Below are positions 35,217 through 47,800 of a stretch of 64,000 nt of DNA, one piece after another. This stretch comes from JAZKBN01 sp040388605. GTDB lineage: Bacteria; Bacteroidota; Bacteroidia; Cytophagales; Flexibacteraceae. Positions within the stretch are counted from its first letter, which is position 1; every line of letters begins with the position of its first letter. The translations under genes were made by a program, and so were the position numbers. The stretch is from positions 54,864-118,863 of the forward strand of contig JAZKBN010000030.1 in assembly GCA_040388605.1 (NCBI GenBank). The letters are read 5' to 3'. The notes below the pieces were generated by a model that was given only the letters and a program-made list of their open reading frames with translations, did not search any database and was not told where the DNA came from.

Positions 35217-38200
35217 ATGTACCTCAATTGCCACTCACAGCTATCTATGCGCTGGGGCACCATGCGTTTGGAAACGCTTGCAGATAAAGCGGTAAGCCTT
35301 GGTATTAAAGCCATTGCCCTTACCGATATAAACGATAGCGGCGGGCTCATAGATTTTGTTGATGCCTGCAATAAACGAGGCATTAAGCCAATAGGCGGCA
35401 TTGATTTCAGGGAAGGGTATAAACGGCTTTATATCGGTATTGCCCGCAGTAATGAAGGTCTGCATCAACTCAACAGCTTTTTTACCGATTACAATCTCAG
35501 CAAAAGCAAATTGCCTGTTCGTGCGCCTGAGTTGCCCGAGGTTTACTTTTTATACCCGCTCCATTGCCTGTTTTTGCAGCAGCATGCCGAGTTTACCCCA
35601 AACCTGCGTCCCGACGAATTTGTAGCCCTGCCGCCGTCGGAAGCACCTTTGCTGCATAGGCTGCGGGGCAAGGTGCCCTTGCATCGTATTGTGTTTTGCC
35701 AATCTGTATCTTTTTCGGGCGCGAAGGAATATGAATTGCACTGCCACCTGCGGGCCATTGATAACAATATTCTGCTCAGTAGCCTGAAACCCGAAATGAC
35801 TGCCCGGCAAAGTGATAGCTTCCTGTTGCAGGAAACCTTTTTACAACTACAGGCGCAGTTCCCTGAAGTAATGTGCAACACTATGCAGCTTATGGATAAT
35901 TGCTGCCTTGAATACGATTTTGTTGCAGCTAAAAACAAGCTTCATTTTACTGAATCACTTGAAGATGATGCAGCGCTTTTGAAAAAGCTGGCATGGGAGG
36001 GCTTTCAATATCGCTACGGGGCAGGCAATGATGCGGTAAAAGTTCGCATGGAACGCGAGCTGCAAATTATACTGCAAATGAAATTTGCGGCCTATTTTCT
36101 TATTACGCATGATATTGTGCAGTATGGCCTTTGGAAGGGCTATTATCACATAGGCCGAGGCAGCGGGGCCAACAGCCTGATTGCCTATTGCCTGAGAATA
36201 ACAGATGTTGATCCCATTAAACTTGAACTGTATTTTGAGCGTTTCCTGAACCCAAAACGCAGCTCGCCGCCTGACTTTGATATAGATTACAGCTGGAACA
36301 ATCGTGACGATATTTTCAATTATATTTTCAGGCGGCATAAGCAGGGTTATACAGCCCTGTTGGGCACTGTGAGCACCTTCTCGGGCCGGAGTACTTTGCG
36401 AGAGCTCGGCAAGGTTTACGGCCTGCCTAAAAAAGAAATAGACAGGCTTACTGACGAGCCTGCCCACAGGCTTAATGGCGGGCCTGTAGTTGAGAAAATA
36501 GTGTCGGTGAGCAGCAGCCTGCGCGATTTCCCGAATCTGCGCAGCATACATGCGGGCGGCGTGCTTATATCTGAATTACCCATTACGCATTACTCGGCGC
36601 TGCACCTGCCGCCCAAGGGCCTGCCCACCGTGCAATGGGATATGTTTACCGCCGAAAAAATTCAGCTTCATAAATATGATATACTCAGCCAGCGCGGCAT
36701 AGGCCATATTAACGATGCCGCTGCGATGATCAGGGAAAGGCATGACCCGAATTTCGATATTCACAATATTCCGCATATAATGGCCGATGAAAAGGTGGCC
36801 GATAACCTGTACGCGGCCAACAGCCTCGGCTGCTTTTATATTGAAAGCCCCGCCATGCGTCAATTGCTGAAAAAACTTCGCTGCCGCGATTACCTTACCT
36901 TGGTAGCTGCCAGCAGTATTATACGCCCCGGTGTTGCCGGCTCAGGTATGATGAGCGAGTTTATACGCAGGTTCCATGCACAGGATAATATAGAATACCT
37001 GCATCCCGTATTTAAAGAGCAGCTCGGCGAAACCTACGGCGTAATGGTGTACCAGGAAGACGTAATGAAAATATGCCATCACTATGCCGGCCTTGATTTG
37101 GGCGATGCCGATGTATTACGCCGCGCGATGAGCGGTAAATACCGCAGTTCCAACGCTTTTGCGGAAATAGAGGAAGGCTTTTTCAAGGGCGCAGCCGCCC
37201 TCGGCCGAGACAGGGCCAATGCCGAGGAAGCATGGCGACAAATAAGCTCATTTGCCGGCTATTCTTTCTGCAAAGCGCACTCGGCCTCTTATGCTGTTGA
37301 AAGCTACCAAAGCCTATACCTGAAAACGTATTATCCCCGTGAGTTTATGGCGGCGGTAATTAATAATTTCGGGGGTTTTTACCGCACATGGGTATATGTG
37401 CAGGAGGCCCGCAGAACCGGGGTAAAGGTTTGCCTGCCCTGCGTAAACCGGGGGCTCATGCTTACTTCCTTAAACGGCGACGAACTGTATTTAGGCCTTA
37501 TACATATCAAGGGTCTCGAAAAAAAATGGATACAGGGTATTCCTGCTGAACGCGTTGCCGGCGGCAGTTTTCTTGATTTGCCTGATTTTGTAAACCGCAC
37601 CGGCATACCATTCGAGCAGATTCGCATACTTATAAAGACAGGGGCCTTGCGCTTTACAGGCATGAGCAAACCGCAGCTGATTACTTTTGCCCGTTTGTTT
37701 TGTGCTAAATCAGTGATACCCGAAACACCGGGATCAATGCTGTTCAATTTTCCGGTTCGTGAATTTGTATTGCCGGTACCTGAGCCAACCACTGTTCGTG
37801 AAGATGCCTGGCAGGAGTTCGAGATTCTCGGCTTTCCTGTTACCTTAAACCATTTTGGTCTGCTGCCTGAATTTAAACACCCGGCAGTAAATGCTTCGAA
37901 CCTGCATGAATATATCGGCAAATTTGTAACGGTATCGGGCAAGCTTGTAACCACCAAACCTGTTCGCACCGTACACGGCGACAGCATGATGTTCGGTAAT
38001 TTTCTTGATGCCGATGCCAATTTTATTGATACCGTACATTTTCCTGACAGCCTGAAAAACTACCCTGTGCATTGGGACGGAATATATTTATTATGGGGTC
38101 GGGTTATTGATGAATTCGGGGTGTTGAGCCTGGAAGTGCATAAATGCAAACGCCTGGATATGTATCGCGAAGGCGGCGAAAAATTACGAGTGGGAGCCAT

Positions 38201-38261
38201 AGAAGCATACGGCCGCCCGGACCCTTTAAGCCAACATGAAACAATGCTGATTTCAGGCTAA
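35217..38261 (+). CDS. dnaE: DNA polymerase III alpha subunit-type polymerase (DnaE family, probably accessory)
   Basis: 1014 residues, shorter than the replicative DnaE of Bacteroidota (about 1150-1500). The N-terminal PHP domain begins L-N-C-H-S-Q-L-S and later has A-L-T-D-I, where canonical proteins have H-x-H and T-D-H. The metal ligands are therefore degenerate and the nuclease activity probably lost. The palm motif P-D-F-D-I-D (352-357) supplies the catalytic aspartates and is intact, and G-R-G-S-G-A-N-S lies at 313-320. An OB-fold region lies near 880-960. Accessory DnaE proteins of this type take part in translesion synthesis with ImuA/ImuB or DinB partners, none of which are in the window. 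A terminator follows. Confidence 0.82.
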   Translation: MYLNCHSQLSMRWGTMRLETLADKAVSLGIKAIALTDINDSGGLIDFVDACNKRGIKPIGGIDFREGYKRLYIGIARSNEGLHQLNSFFTDYNLSKSKLPVRAPELPEVYFLYPLHCLFLQQHAEFTPNLRPDEFVALPPSEAPLLHRLRGKVPLHRIVFCQSVSFSGAKEYELHCHLRAIDNNILLSSLKPEMTARQSDSFLLQETFLQLQAQFPEVMCNTMQLMDNCCLEYDFVAAKNKLHFTESLEDDAALLKKLAWEGFQYRYGAGNDAVKVRMERELQIILQMKFAAYFLITHDIVQYGLWKGYYHIGRGSGANSLIAYCLRITDVDPIKLELYFERFLNPKRSSPPDFDIDYSWNNRDDIFNYIFRRHKQGYTALLGTVSTFSGRSTLRELGKVYGLPKKEIDRLTDEPAHRLNGGPVVEKIVSVSSSLRDFPNLRSIHAGGVLISELPITHYSALHLPPKGLPTVQWDMFTAEKIQLHKYDILSQRGIGHINDAAAMIRERHDPNFDIHNIPHIMADEKVADNLYAANSLGCFYIESPAMRQLLKKLRCRDYLTLVAASSIIRPGVAGSGMMSEFIRRFHAQDNIEYLHPVFKEQLGETYGVMVYQEDVMKICHHYAGLDLGDADVLRRAMSGKYRSSNAFAEIEEGFFKGAAALGRDRANAEEAWRQISSFAGYSFCKAHSASYAVESYQSLYLKTYYPREFMAAVINNFGGFYRTWVYVQEARRTGVKVCLPCVNRGLMLTSLNGDELYLGLIHIKGLEKKWIQGIPAERVAGGSFLDLPDFVNRTGIPFEQIRILIKTGALRFTGMSKPQLITFARLFCAKSVIPETPGSMLFNFPVREFVLPVPEPTTVREDAWQEFEILGFPVTLNHFGLLPEFKHPAVNASNLHEYIGKFVTVSGKLVTTKPVRTVHGDSMMFGNFLDADANFIDTVHFPDSLKNYPVHWDGIYLLWGRVIDEFGVLSLEVHKCKRLDMYREGGEKLRVGAIEAYGRPDPLSQHETMLISG

Positions 38262-38306
38262 GCATTGGTCATGCCAGGGCCGGTTTCCAAATCATCGGAA
38301 ACCAAA

Positions 38307-38330
38307 AAAGCACTGATTCTTCAGTGCTTT
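38307..38330 (+). terminator. Terminator after dnaE
   Basis: Ten-base-pair stem AAAGCACTGA/TCAGTGCTTT with a four-base loop, 45 bases after the dnaE stop. The following T tract is short. Confidence 0.7.
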
Positions 38331-38474
38331 CCGGTTCAGTAGACTAAAGCTTCTCATTATTGAACCTGTTTGCGGGTTTAAAGACCGTAAGCGAACAATT
38401 TTAGGTTCAATAATACTCGTAGGCCAGGCAGTTTAGTGCGGCACATTAAGGTAGAATAGTGCCGTGTGGGCAAA

Positions 38475-38738
38475 TTATTGTAGCGTTTCCCCGCCTGCAA
38501 CCTTCATCTTTTTACGATTTCTGATTCGCTTAATCCCATAACCTACCCCAGCGGCTAAAAGCAGGCTTGCGCCTCCGTCAACAGGTACATCTGCCTGTGC
38601 GCCCGGGGTGGGGCCGGAGTTACCGGGCTCACCCGACTGCTGTGCAAAAGCCGAGCCCGGTATGAGAATAAGTAAAGCTATAAGCACAGCAAAGCCTTTG
38701 GCAATCATTGATTTGTTTTGGAAAATATTGATTTTCAT
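38475..38738 (-). CDS. PID-CTERM protein-sorting domain small protein
   Basis: 87 residues. An N-terminal signal peptide (about 1-32, A-F-A-Q) precedes a short Gly/Pro/Ser-rich spacer. Then comes a V-P-V-D-G-G-A-S-L-L-L-A-A-G-V-G-Y-G segment with a hydrophobic helix and a basic end (R-I-R-N-R-K-K). This P-x-D-G-G plus helix plus basic cluster is the PID-CTERM signature of Bacteroidota, a proposed C-terminal sorting signal whose processing enzyme is not settled. Here the whole mature protein is little more than the signal. It lies 66 bases downstream of the giant surface protein, same strand, with a strong hairpin between. Confidence 0.82.
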   Translation of the reverse strand: MKINIFQNKSMIAKGFAVLIALLILIPGSAFAQQSGEPGNSGPTPGAQADVPVDGGASLLLAAGVGYGIKRIRNRKKMKVAGGETLQ

Positions 38739-38755
38739 GAACTATGAGTTTTAGA

Positions 38756-38790
38756 AAACGGTTCCCGGGCAATATTGCCCGGAACCGTTT
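38756..38790 (-). terminator. Near-perfect palindromic hairpin between the giant gene and the PID-CTERM gene
   Basis: AAACGGTTCC arms with a GC-rich inner stem centred on AATATT; 17 base pairs with a single unpaired base. Suits termination or attenuation after the giant gene, so the PID-CTERM gene may receive only partial read-through. Confidence 0.7.
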
Positions 38791-38804
38791 ATTGTTTTGT
38801 TTAA

Positions 38805-41800
38805 TTATTGCTTAACCACTTTATGCACCGATGTGCCGCCTGCATTTGTGCAATGCAGCGCATATACACCTGTTGGCATTGCAGACATATCTATAATGCT
38901 TTGGTCTCTCATGTCAGCCGACCATACGGCTTTGCCGGCCATATCGTAAAGCGTCAGGCTGCTGATGCCCGGCATGGCCAGGTGTACAAGGGCTTCGGTA
39001 GGGTTAGGGTACAGGCTCAGCTGAATTGCAGACTTCGCAATACCTGTAGCGCTGTTGCTGCGTACCAGTTGCAGGCGGCTGTTATAACGTAAGGCAGCGG
39101 CAGATGTAAAGCTGTAAGGCATGGTATGCAAAAGATTATCCTGCGCATCGAAGATGAACCATCCGTCGCCTTCACCTGCGGTGAGTGATATGGTATGTAT
39201 TCCCGTGCCCGTTGCTGTATAGCCCAAACCGATACGCGTTTCAGGCGCATTCAGCAGGGTTTCAGGCAGGCCGTTAATTGAGTAGTTCTGGTTTGGCCCG
39301 AAGCTGTACACGCTCAGCCCGCCGCCGCTTACCTTGCCCGCATCACGGTCGGCATCAAATGCTTCGGTGTTGCCTGCCTGGAAGTAAACAGTGGCTTCAT
39401 CGGCTTGGCTGCCGGCTGCTGAAAGCGAAAGGCGAACCAGGCTTGCTGCCTCGTTCCTTCGGAAGGAAGGATTGGTATAAGAAGTAAGCCTTGCCCCGTC
39501 GGTAAAATCAAGCCTGCCGCCTCCTATGTTCGAGCGTACAAAGAAGGCCTGCATGGAAGGTATAACATTGCTGCCGTTATTGTTGCCTATGCCGTTCACA
39601 TAGCTTGCATAGCTGGTAGTGTACTGAGCGGTGCTTTGCGCTGTATAAACAGCGTTCTGCATATTGGTTCTGCCTACATTGTTCCAGTCTATAGGAGCAG
39701 GGTAAGGGTTACCTGCCAGCATCCAGCCTGAGTTGTTATAGCCTCCGTTGGCTACAGGCAGGCTGTAATTGCCTGTATTCAGGGTTCCGCTTACCTGCAC
39801 CGTTTCGCTGCCGCTTATGTTTACTGAATAGCCGGTGCCGGCAGGCATATTACCTGTCGGTACCTTCCATCCGTTGTTGAACAAATCAGAGGCCGAGGTA
39901 ACACGTGATTCATCGAAGGCAAATACATTGGGGTAAGGCGTTACCGTGCCGGGGTTTGCAGCCGTATTATAGGCTGTATTCAGCACAGGTGTAAATGTGC
40001 CTGTTATTGTCGACAGGGTTGAAAGTGGCTGACCTGCTACCGCGCTTGCATAATGGCGGTAGCCTGCACCGGTGTTCATATCGGTGGTGATGTAACGCTG
40101 AACCTTGGTGGTGCCGCTGCTTGTTCCGCCCGAGTTGACAACCATGCCAGTGCCCGATGCGTTCGAGCGTATGGTCAGGCGGTCGCCGGTGGCAAAAACA
40201 CCGGATGCCAGGGTGAGTATGCGTGTAACGCCGGTTGCCGAGCTAAGGCTCACGCCGGCGCCATTGTTCACCGTTAAATTACGTACTGTAGACGGGAGAC
40301 CGCTGCCGGTAATCTGCGCGGCAGTGCCGTTAAACTCATAGTCGGCACCGGGGGAGAAAATGCGGACTGCGGTTTGAATGGCCCCTGTGTTCCCTGAAGT
40401 TGCAATACCTTCTGTATTACAAACCTGCAGCAATGCGCCTGCCTCCAGGGTGAAGCTGCCGCTGCCGCTTATTATGTTACAGCCGGTTATTATGGTTACC
40501 CCCGCAGGTACGGTAATATCGGAATTAATAGTAACCGGCCCGGTAAGGGTTATAACGGGTGTGCCGCTGAATGAAATATTATCATAGTTGCCGCTAAGTG
40601 TGCGCGAGGTGCTTATTGCCAGGTTATTATTACCTGTTACAGTTATTGCCAGGCCTGACAATGCACCGTTGCCGCATAATGCTGTGCCCAGCACGGTAAG
40701 CGTACCCGATGTGGCATTGGCTCCTATGGTAAGGCTTACACTGTTAGTGGTTCCGCTAATTGTTACATCGGTGCCGGAATAGCTCCAGCTATAGCCGGTT
40801 GCACCGCTTATGGCAGGAACCGAATAGGTTGAGGTGCTGCTGCGGGCCGGTGTAATGTCGCCCGTTATGCTGCCTGCTGCCGAAGCCGTTGGGCTTACAG
40901 CTACTGCAATAACATTGCTCGCAGCCGAGGTGCAGGTACCCGAAACACTTTGAACAGTATAGCTGCCCGAAGCACTTACCGTAAGGTTCTTTGTAACTGC
41001 CCCGTTGCTCCAGATATAGCTGTCTGCCCACAGCTTTATTTTGCGTATGCGGTTATTGCCGGCATCGCCTACAAATACATTACCCGCAGCATCAAGAGCG
41101 AGGCCATAAGGGTAATTGAATTGCGCGGCAGTTCCCTCGGAATAGCCTTGCGTGCTGCCTGCCAGGGTGCTTACAACGCCTGCGGGCGTTATTATGCAAA
41201 TTCGCTGACTGCTTTGATCGGCTACATACAAGGTACCCGATGCGTCAACGGCAATTGAAGTGGGGTTAATGAACCTGGCCGCTGCGCCGGTTCCGTCTGC
41301 ATAGCCGGCATTGTTGACGCTTCCTGCAAGGAGGCTCAGCCCGCCGGCCGGTGTCACTTTATAGATGCGCGCATTGTCTGTTCCGGCAAAATATACGTTG
41401 CCCGATGCGTCAACCGCCATGCCGTTGTGATAGGTTCCGGTTCCGTTTATGGCTACTGTGCTCACAACACCCGCAGTCGTTATTTTGCGGAATCCGTTGT
41501 TAAACTTATCTCCCACGTACAGGGTGCCCGTTGCGTCAATGGCAATGCTGTTCGGGTTATTAAACTGCGCAGAGACACCCGTTCCGTCGGCGAAACCGTT
41601 TGTGCCGCTGCCTGCAAAGGTGCTTACTGTGCCGCCGGGAGTTATTTTACGAATGCGGTTATTTAAATGGTCGGTTACATACACATTACCCGATGCGTCA
41701 ACAACAAGACCGGTAGGAAGGTTAAACTGCGCGGCAGCGCCGGTTCCCTCGGCAAAGCCCGCGGTACCGCTTCCGGCCAGGGTGCTTACCAGGCCTGCGG

Positions 41801-44800
41801 GGCTTATTTTACGAATCAGGTGATTTGAGGCATCGGCCACATACATATTTCCTGAAGCATCAAATGCAATCCCAAAAGGAGAGTTGAACCCTGCGGCTGC
41901 TCCGGTGCCGTTACTGCTGCCTGCGCCGGCGTTGCCCGCAAAAGAGCTTACAACAATTGGTGCAATAGCAACAGGGCTTAAGATAACGCTTCCGCCCGTG
42001 CAGAATGTGGTGGCGCTGCCGGCTGAAGCTGTTGGTGTGGCCGGGGCCGCGTTCACAGTTACAGTTGTAACAGCGCTCACTGCCGAAGTACAGCCTGAGC
42101 TGATAGCCCGTACCGTATAGTCGCCTGCCGCTGAAACAGTTCTCGGGTTTAAAGTACTGTTATCGTTCCACAAATAAGTGCTGCCGCCCGAGGCCGTGAG
42201 CACCACGCTTCCGCCTGTGCAGAAAGTGGTGGCGCTGCCGGCTGAAACTGTTGGCGGGGCAGGGGTTGTGTTAACAGTTACAGTTGTAACAGTGCTTGCC
42301 TCCGAAGTACAGCCGTTGCTGATGGCCTGAACGCTGAAGCTGCCGCCCGTTGTAATAGTTCTGGGGTTTGAAGTGCTGCCATCGCTCCACAAATATGCTG
42401 TGCCGCCCGTGGCTTTGAGTACCACGCTTCCGCCGGTGCAGAAAGTGGTGGCGCTGCCGGCTGAAATGGTTGGTGTGGCCGGGGTTGTGTTAACTGTTAC
42501 AGTTGTAACAGTGCTTGCCTCCGAAGTACAGCCGTTGCTGATGACCTGAACGCTGAAGCTGCCGCCCGTTGTAAAAGTTCCGGGGTTTGAAGTGCTGCCA
42601 TCGCTCCACAAATATGCTGTACCGCCCGTGGCCGTAAGCACCACGCTTCCGCCTGTGCAGAAAGTGGTGGGGCCACCGGCTGAAATGTTTGGTGTGGCCG
42701 GGGCAGGGTTTACAGTTATGGCTATTGCATTGCTTGCCGCCGATGTACAACCCGCAACGATGCTGCGAACCGTATAGCTGCCCGTTGCTGAAGCGGTGAA
42801 AGTAAGACCTGTAGTGGCGTTATCGCTCCAAATATAGGTAGCGCCCGAAATGGCAGAGGCCGTTAAAGTTATGCTCCCGCTGCCGCAAATATTGGTGCCG
42901 GCGGAAGTAACAACAGGCGCCGAAGGAATTGGGCTAACCGTAACAGCAATTGTATTACCGGCAACGGATGTACAACCGTTAATTATGCTGCGAACCGAAT
43001 AGCTGCCGGCTGCTGTGGCATTGAAAGTAAGACCGGTAGTGGTATTGTCACTCCAAATGTAAGTTGCGCCCGATACCGCAGAAGCGGATAGGCTTATGCT
43101 GCCGCTGCCGCAAATATTGGTAGACGGCGAAGTAACCACAGGTGCCGCAGGTGCCGGTTTAACGGTTACGGTTGTTACTGCGCTTGCAGCAGAAGTACAA
43201 CCGTTGCTGATGGCCTGCACGGTGTAATTGCCTTCATTTGTAATAGTCCTCGGGTTATCTGTTGAGTTGTCGCTCCAAATATAGGTGCTGCCGCCTGAGG
43301 CGGTAAGTATCACGTTTCCGCCTGAGCAGAAAGTTGTCTCGGTCGCGGCTGAAATAAAGGCTTCGGGAATACTGTTGACCGTTACAGTTACTGCGGGGCT
43401 TGATGCCGACTTGCAGCCGTTGCTGACAGCCTGAACACTGTAAATTCCTGCATCGGTAACATACCTCGGGTTAACTGTAGAGCCGTCGTTCCAAAGGTAG
43501 CCTGCTCCTTCTGTTGCAGTAAGCAAAATACCGCCGCCCGTGCAGAGCATTGTTGTGCCGTTCCATGTAACTAATGGTATGGCAGGTATCAGGTTCACGG
43601 TTACTGTTGTTATATCGCTTACCGCCGAAGTGCAGCCGTTGGTTATAGCCTGAACACTGTAGTCCCCGGTAGTTGATACAGTTCTTGGGTTTGCAGTGGA
43701 ATTGTCGTTCCAAAGATAAGTGTTGCCGCCGTAAGCGGTGAGCACTACGCTCTCACCTGTGCAGAAAGTGGTCTCGCCTGCCGCAAAAACAAAAGGCGCT
43801 TTCGGAATCGGGTTCACGGTTACAGTTGTTACAGCGCTTGCCGCTGAAGTACAGCCATTGCTGATTGCCCTTACGCTGTATTCTCCGCTTGTTGTTACAG
43901 TCAACGGGTTTGATGAAGAGCCGTCTGTCCAAACAAAATAGACATCGCCTCCGCCTGTAGCTGTTAACTCAACGCTGCCGCCCTCGCAGAACGTGTTCGA
44001 GCTTGCCGAAGAAACGAAGGGTGTGGCAGGAAGATTTTTCACAGTCACTTTTGTAATGCTGCTGAACGCCGAAGCACACCCGTTGATTAGGGCCTGAACG
44101 CTGTAGTCCCCGCTTGCAGATACAACTCTGGTGTTTGCAGTTGAGCCGTCGTTCCAGAGGTAAGTATCTCCGCCCGAAGCAGCAAGAACAACACTTTCAC
44201 CGGCACAGATTGTGGTTTCACCTTCCGCTGAAACAGTGGCTTCCGGCATTGTATTCACGTTTACAATAGTAACATCGCTGACATCAGATGTACAATTGTT
44301 GCTTACTGTTTGAACACTATAGGCACCGCCTGAAGTAATAGTCCTTGGATTTAAGACTGAGCCGTCTTCCCAAATAAAATTGCTGCCGCCCGTAGCTGTA
44401 AGTATTACACTTCCGCCTGCGCAGAAATCAGTAGCGCTGCCGGCCGAAATTACAGGTACAGCAGGCAGCGGGGTTACAATTACAGTTATTGCAGCGCTCG
44501 TTGCCGATGTGCAGCCGCTGCTGATGGCCCGGACACTAAAGCTGCCGCCTTCAGTTATGGTTCTTGAATCTGTGCTTAAGCCGTCGTTCCATATATAATC
44601 GGTACCGCCCGCAGCGGTAAGCACAACGCTTTCGCCTGCGCAGAAAGTTGTAGAGCTTCCTGCGAAAACAGCAGGTGTTTCAGGAACAGGGTTTTGAGTT
44701 ACTGTTGTAACAGGGCTTGCTGCCGAAGTGCAACCATTGCTTATTACCCTAACACTGTAATCTCCTTCAGTTGATAAGGTTCTCGTATTTGAGGTCGAGC

Positions 44801-47800
44801 CGTCGTTCCATAAATATGATGTTCCGCCTGAAGCTGTAAGAACCACGCTGCCGCCCGGGCAGAAACCTGCTGCGACTGCGGGTGAAATTGCAGGAGTGGC
44901 AGGAAGAGGATTAAGGGTAACAGCTGTTACTGCACTTAAAGCTGAAGTGCATCCGTAGCTTATAGCCCGAACTGTGTAATTGCCTGCAGTTGAAACTGTC
45001 CTGGGGTTAGCCGTGCTGTTGTCGTTCCATAAATAGGTGCTGCCGCCTGATGCGGTAAGCAAAACGCTGTCGCCTGCGCAGAAAGTTGTAAGGCCTGCTG
45101 CTGAAATAGTTGCGGCGGGTACAGGGTTTACCGTTACGGCAACGGCATTGCTTGCCGCCGAGGAGCAACCCCCGGATATAGTTTGCAGCGTATAATTGTC
45201 GGCAGTGCTCACAGTAAGGTTCTGCGTTGTGGCACCGTTGCTCCACAGATAGCTGTCTATGTTTAGTGGCAGGGTTATTTTACGAATGCGGCCATTATTA
45301 CCGTCGCTGATGTACAAATTGCCCGATGCGTCTGATACTATGCCCGTCGGACCTGCAAATTTCGCAGCAAGCCCTGTTCCGTCGGCATAGCCGCTTGTGC
45401 TGCCTGCTATGGTGCTTGCCGTGCCGCCGGGTGTTATTTTACGGATGACATTATTATCCTCTGTTACATACACATTGCCCGTGGGGTCAGATGCAATGCC
45501 TTGGGTAACACCAAACCGGGCAACTCCGGCGACCCCGTCTGCATTGCCATAGGTCCCGCTTCCAGAAAGTACGCTTACACTGCCGCCAGAGGTGATTTTG
45601 TAAATTCGGTGAGAATCCACGTCACCAACATACACATTTCCCAAGGCATCAACTGCAATACCTAATGGTGTGGAAAACGTGTTAGCCCCCCCACCGGTGG
45701 CAAACGTACTTACCACGCCGGCTGAGGTAATTTTGCGGATTTTATTCGCGGTTTCGGACACAAACAAGTTGCCCGATGCATCAATGGCAATACCATACGG
45801 AGTACTAAACCTAGCCGAGGTACCGTTGCCGTCGTTTGAACCTGAGGTGGTGCTTCCGGCAAATGTTGTTACCACCCCCGCCGGCGTTATTTTACGGATA
45901 CAGTAATTAATATAATCAGCTACATATACATTGCCCGATGCGTCAACAGCAAGGCCGGTTGGGTTATTAAATTTCGCTGCGCTGCCCGTTCCGTCGGCAT
46001 AGCCTGATGTGCTGCCTGCTAAAACGCTTGAAACTCCGGCAGTTGTAATTTTAAGAATCTGGTTAGTGCCTGCGTCGGCCACATACATATTTCCTGTTGC
46101 ATCAAAAGCAACTCCGTAGGGGGTGCCAAGACCTGCCGCAAAGGTGCTGACAATTGCAGAGGCAACAGCGGGGCTTATGGTTACACTTCCGCCGGAACAA
46201 AAAGTTGTTGCACCGCCGGCGCTAATAACAGGCGCCGCAGGTGCCGGTTTAACCGTTACAGCTGTGGCAGCGCTTACCGCCGAGGTGCATCCGCCGCTTA
46301 TTGCCTGTACGCTGTAGCTCCCGGCAGTTGTTACTGTTCTGGGGTTGGCTGTGCTGTTATCGTTCCACAAATAAGCAGTACCGCCTGAAGCTGTAAGCAC
46401 CACGCTGCTGCCATCGCAGAGAGAGGTAGTGCTTCCGGCCGTCACAGATGGTGTTGCAGGTACTGGGTTAACTGTGATTGCAATTACATTGCTCGGAACC
46501 GAGGTACAGCCCGAAACAATGCTGCGAACCGAATAGCTGCCCGCCGTACCGGTACTTAATGTAAGCCCGGTTGTGGTATTGTTGCTCCAAATGTAGGTTG
46601 CGCCGCTAACGGCCCCCGCAGTAATTGTAATGCTGCCGCTGCCGCATATATTGGTGGCAGGCGATGTGATTACAGGCGGGGTTGGAGTATTAACCGTTAC
46701 CGCAATTGCATTGCTTGCCGCCGAAGTACAGCCTGCAGAAATGGTTTGCAGGGTATAGCTGCCTGTAGCGCTTGCGGCAAGTGTGGAACCTGAAGCTCCG
46801 TTGCTCCACAGGTATGTATCAATAACCTGCGGTTGGGTGATGAGCCTGATTCGGTCGTTACCTCCGTCAGCAACATAAACATTTCCGTAATGGTCTGCGC
46901 ATACGCCGCGGGGACTATTAAATGTGGCGGTTGTGCCTGCACCGTCGGCAGAACCTGCCGTTGCGTTGCCTCCTATGGTTGTTACCACCCCGGCCGGCGT
47001 TATTTTACGGATACGCTGATTGCCATTGTCAGCCACGTAAACATTACCGGCATCGTCAACAGATATTCCGTAAGGATTAGTAAACATTGCGGCCGTACCT
47101 GTACCGTCGGCAAAACCTGAGCTGCTGCCGGCAAAAGTGCTTACCACGCCCGCCGGGGTTATTTTACGGATTCGGTCGTTACCTGATTCGGAAACATATA
47201 CATTGCCTGCCGCATCAACAGCCATACCCCTTGGGAAACTAAAAGATGCAACATTGCCTGCACCATCTGCAGAGCCGGCTGTACCGGTACCGGCAAAGGT
47301 GCTTACCACGCCCGCCGGTGTTATTTTACGTATTACCTCGTTGCCATATTCAGCCACATATAAATTACCTGCAGCATCAAATGCGAGGTTGTATGGCCTG
47401 TCAAACCTGGCAGAGGTTCCGTTTGCGTTTGTATAACCTGAAGTAGCCGCTGTGCTGCCTGCAAAGGTACTAACCACGCCGGCCGATGTTATTTTACGAA
47501 TAGCATTGTTGTTGAAATCAGCCACAAAAACATTGCCTGAAGCATCAACCGCTACACCGGCCGGGCCGTTGAAACGTGCAGCGGTGGTAGTTGCATCATT
47601 GTAACCGGTTCCGCCTGAAGTACTTCCCGCCAGCAGGCTTACCGTGCCTGCGCTTGTGATTTTACGTATTTGGTTATTACCATAATCGGCCACATATAAG
47701 TTACCCGATGCATCAAAGGTTAACCCGTAAGGAGCGTCGAACCTTGCAACACTTATATTACCATTGGTGGTGCCTGCTGTACTGCCTGAATAGGTTGTTG

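Noticed and set aside
41986..42690. Regular repeats considered as a CRISPR array
   Set aside because: The unit is 219 bases, continuous and coding, without short repeats separated by unique spacers; no cas genes are present.
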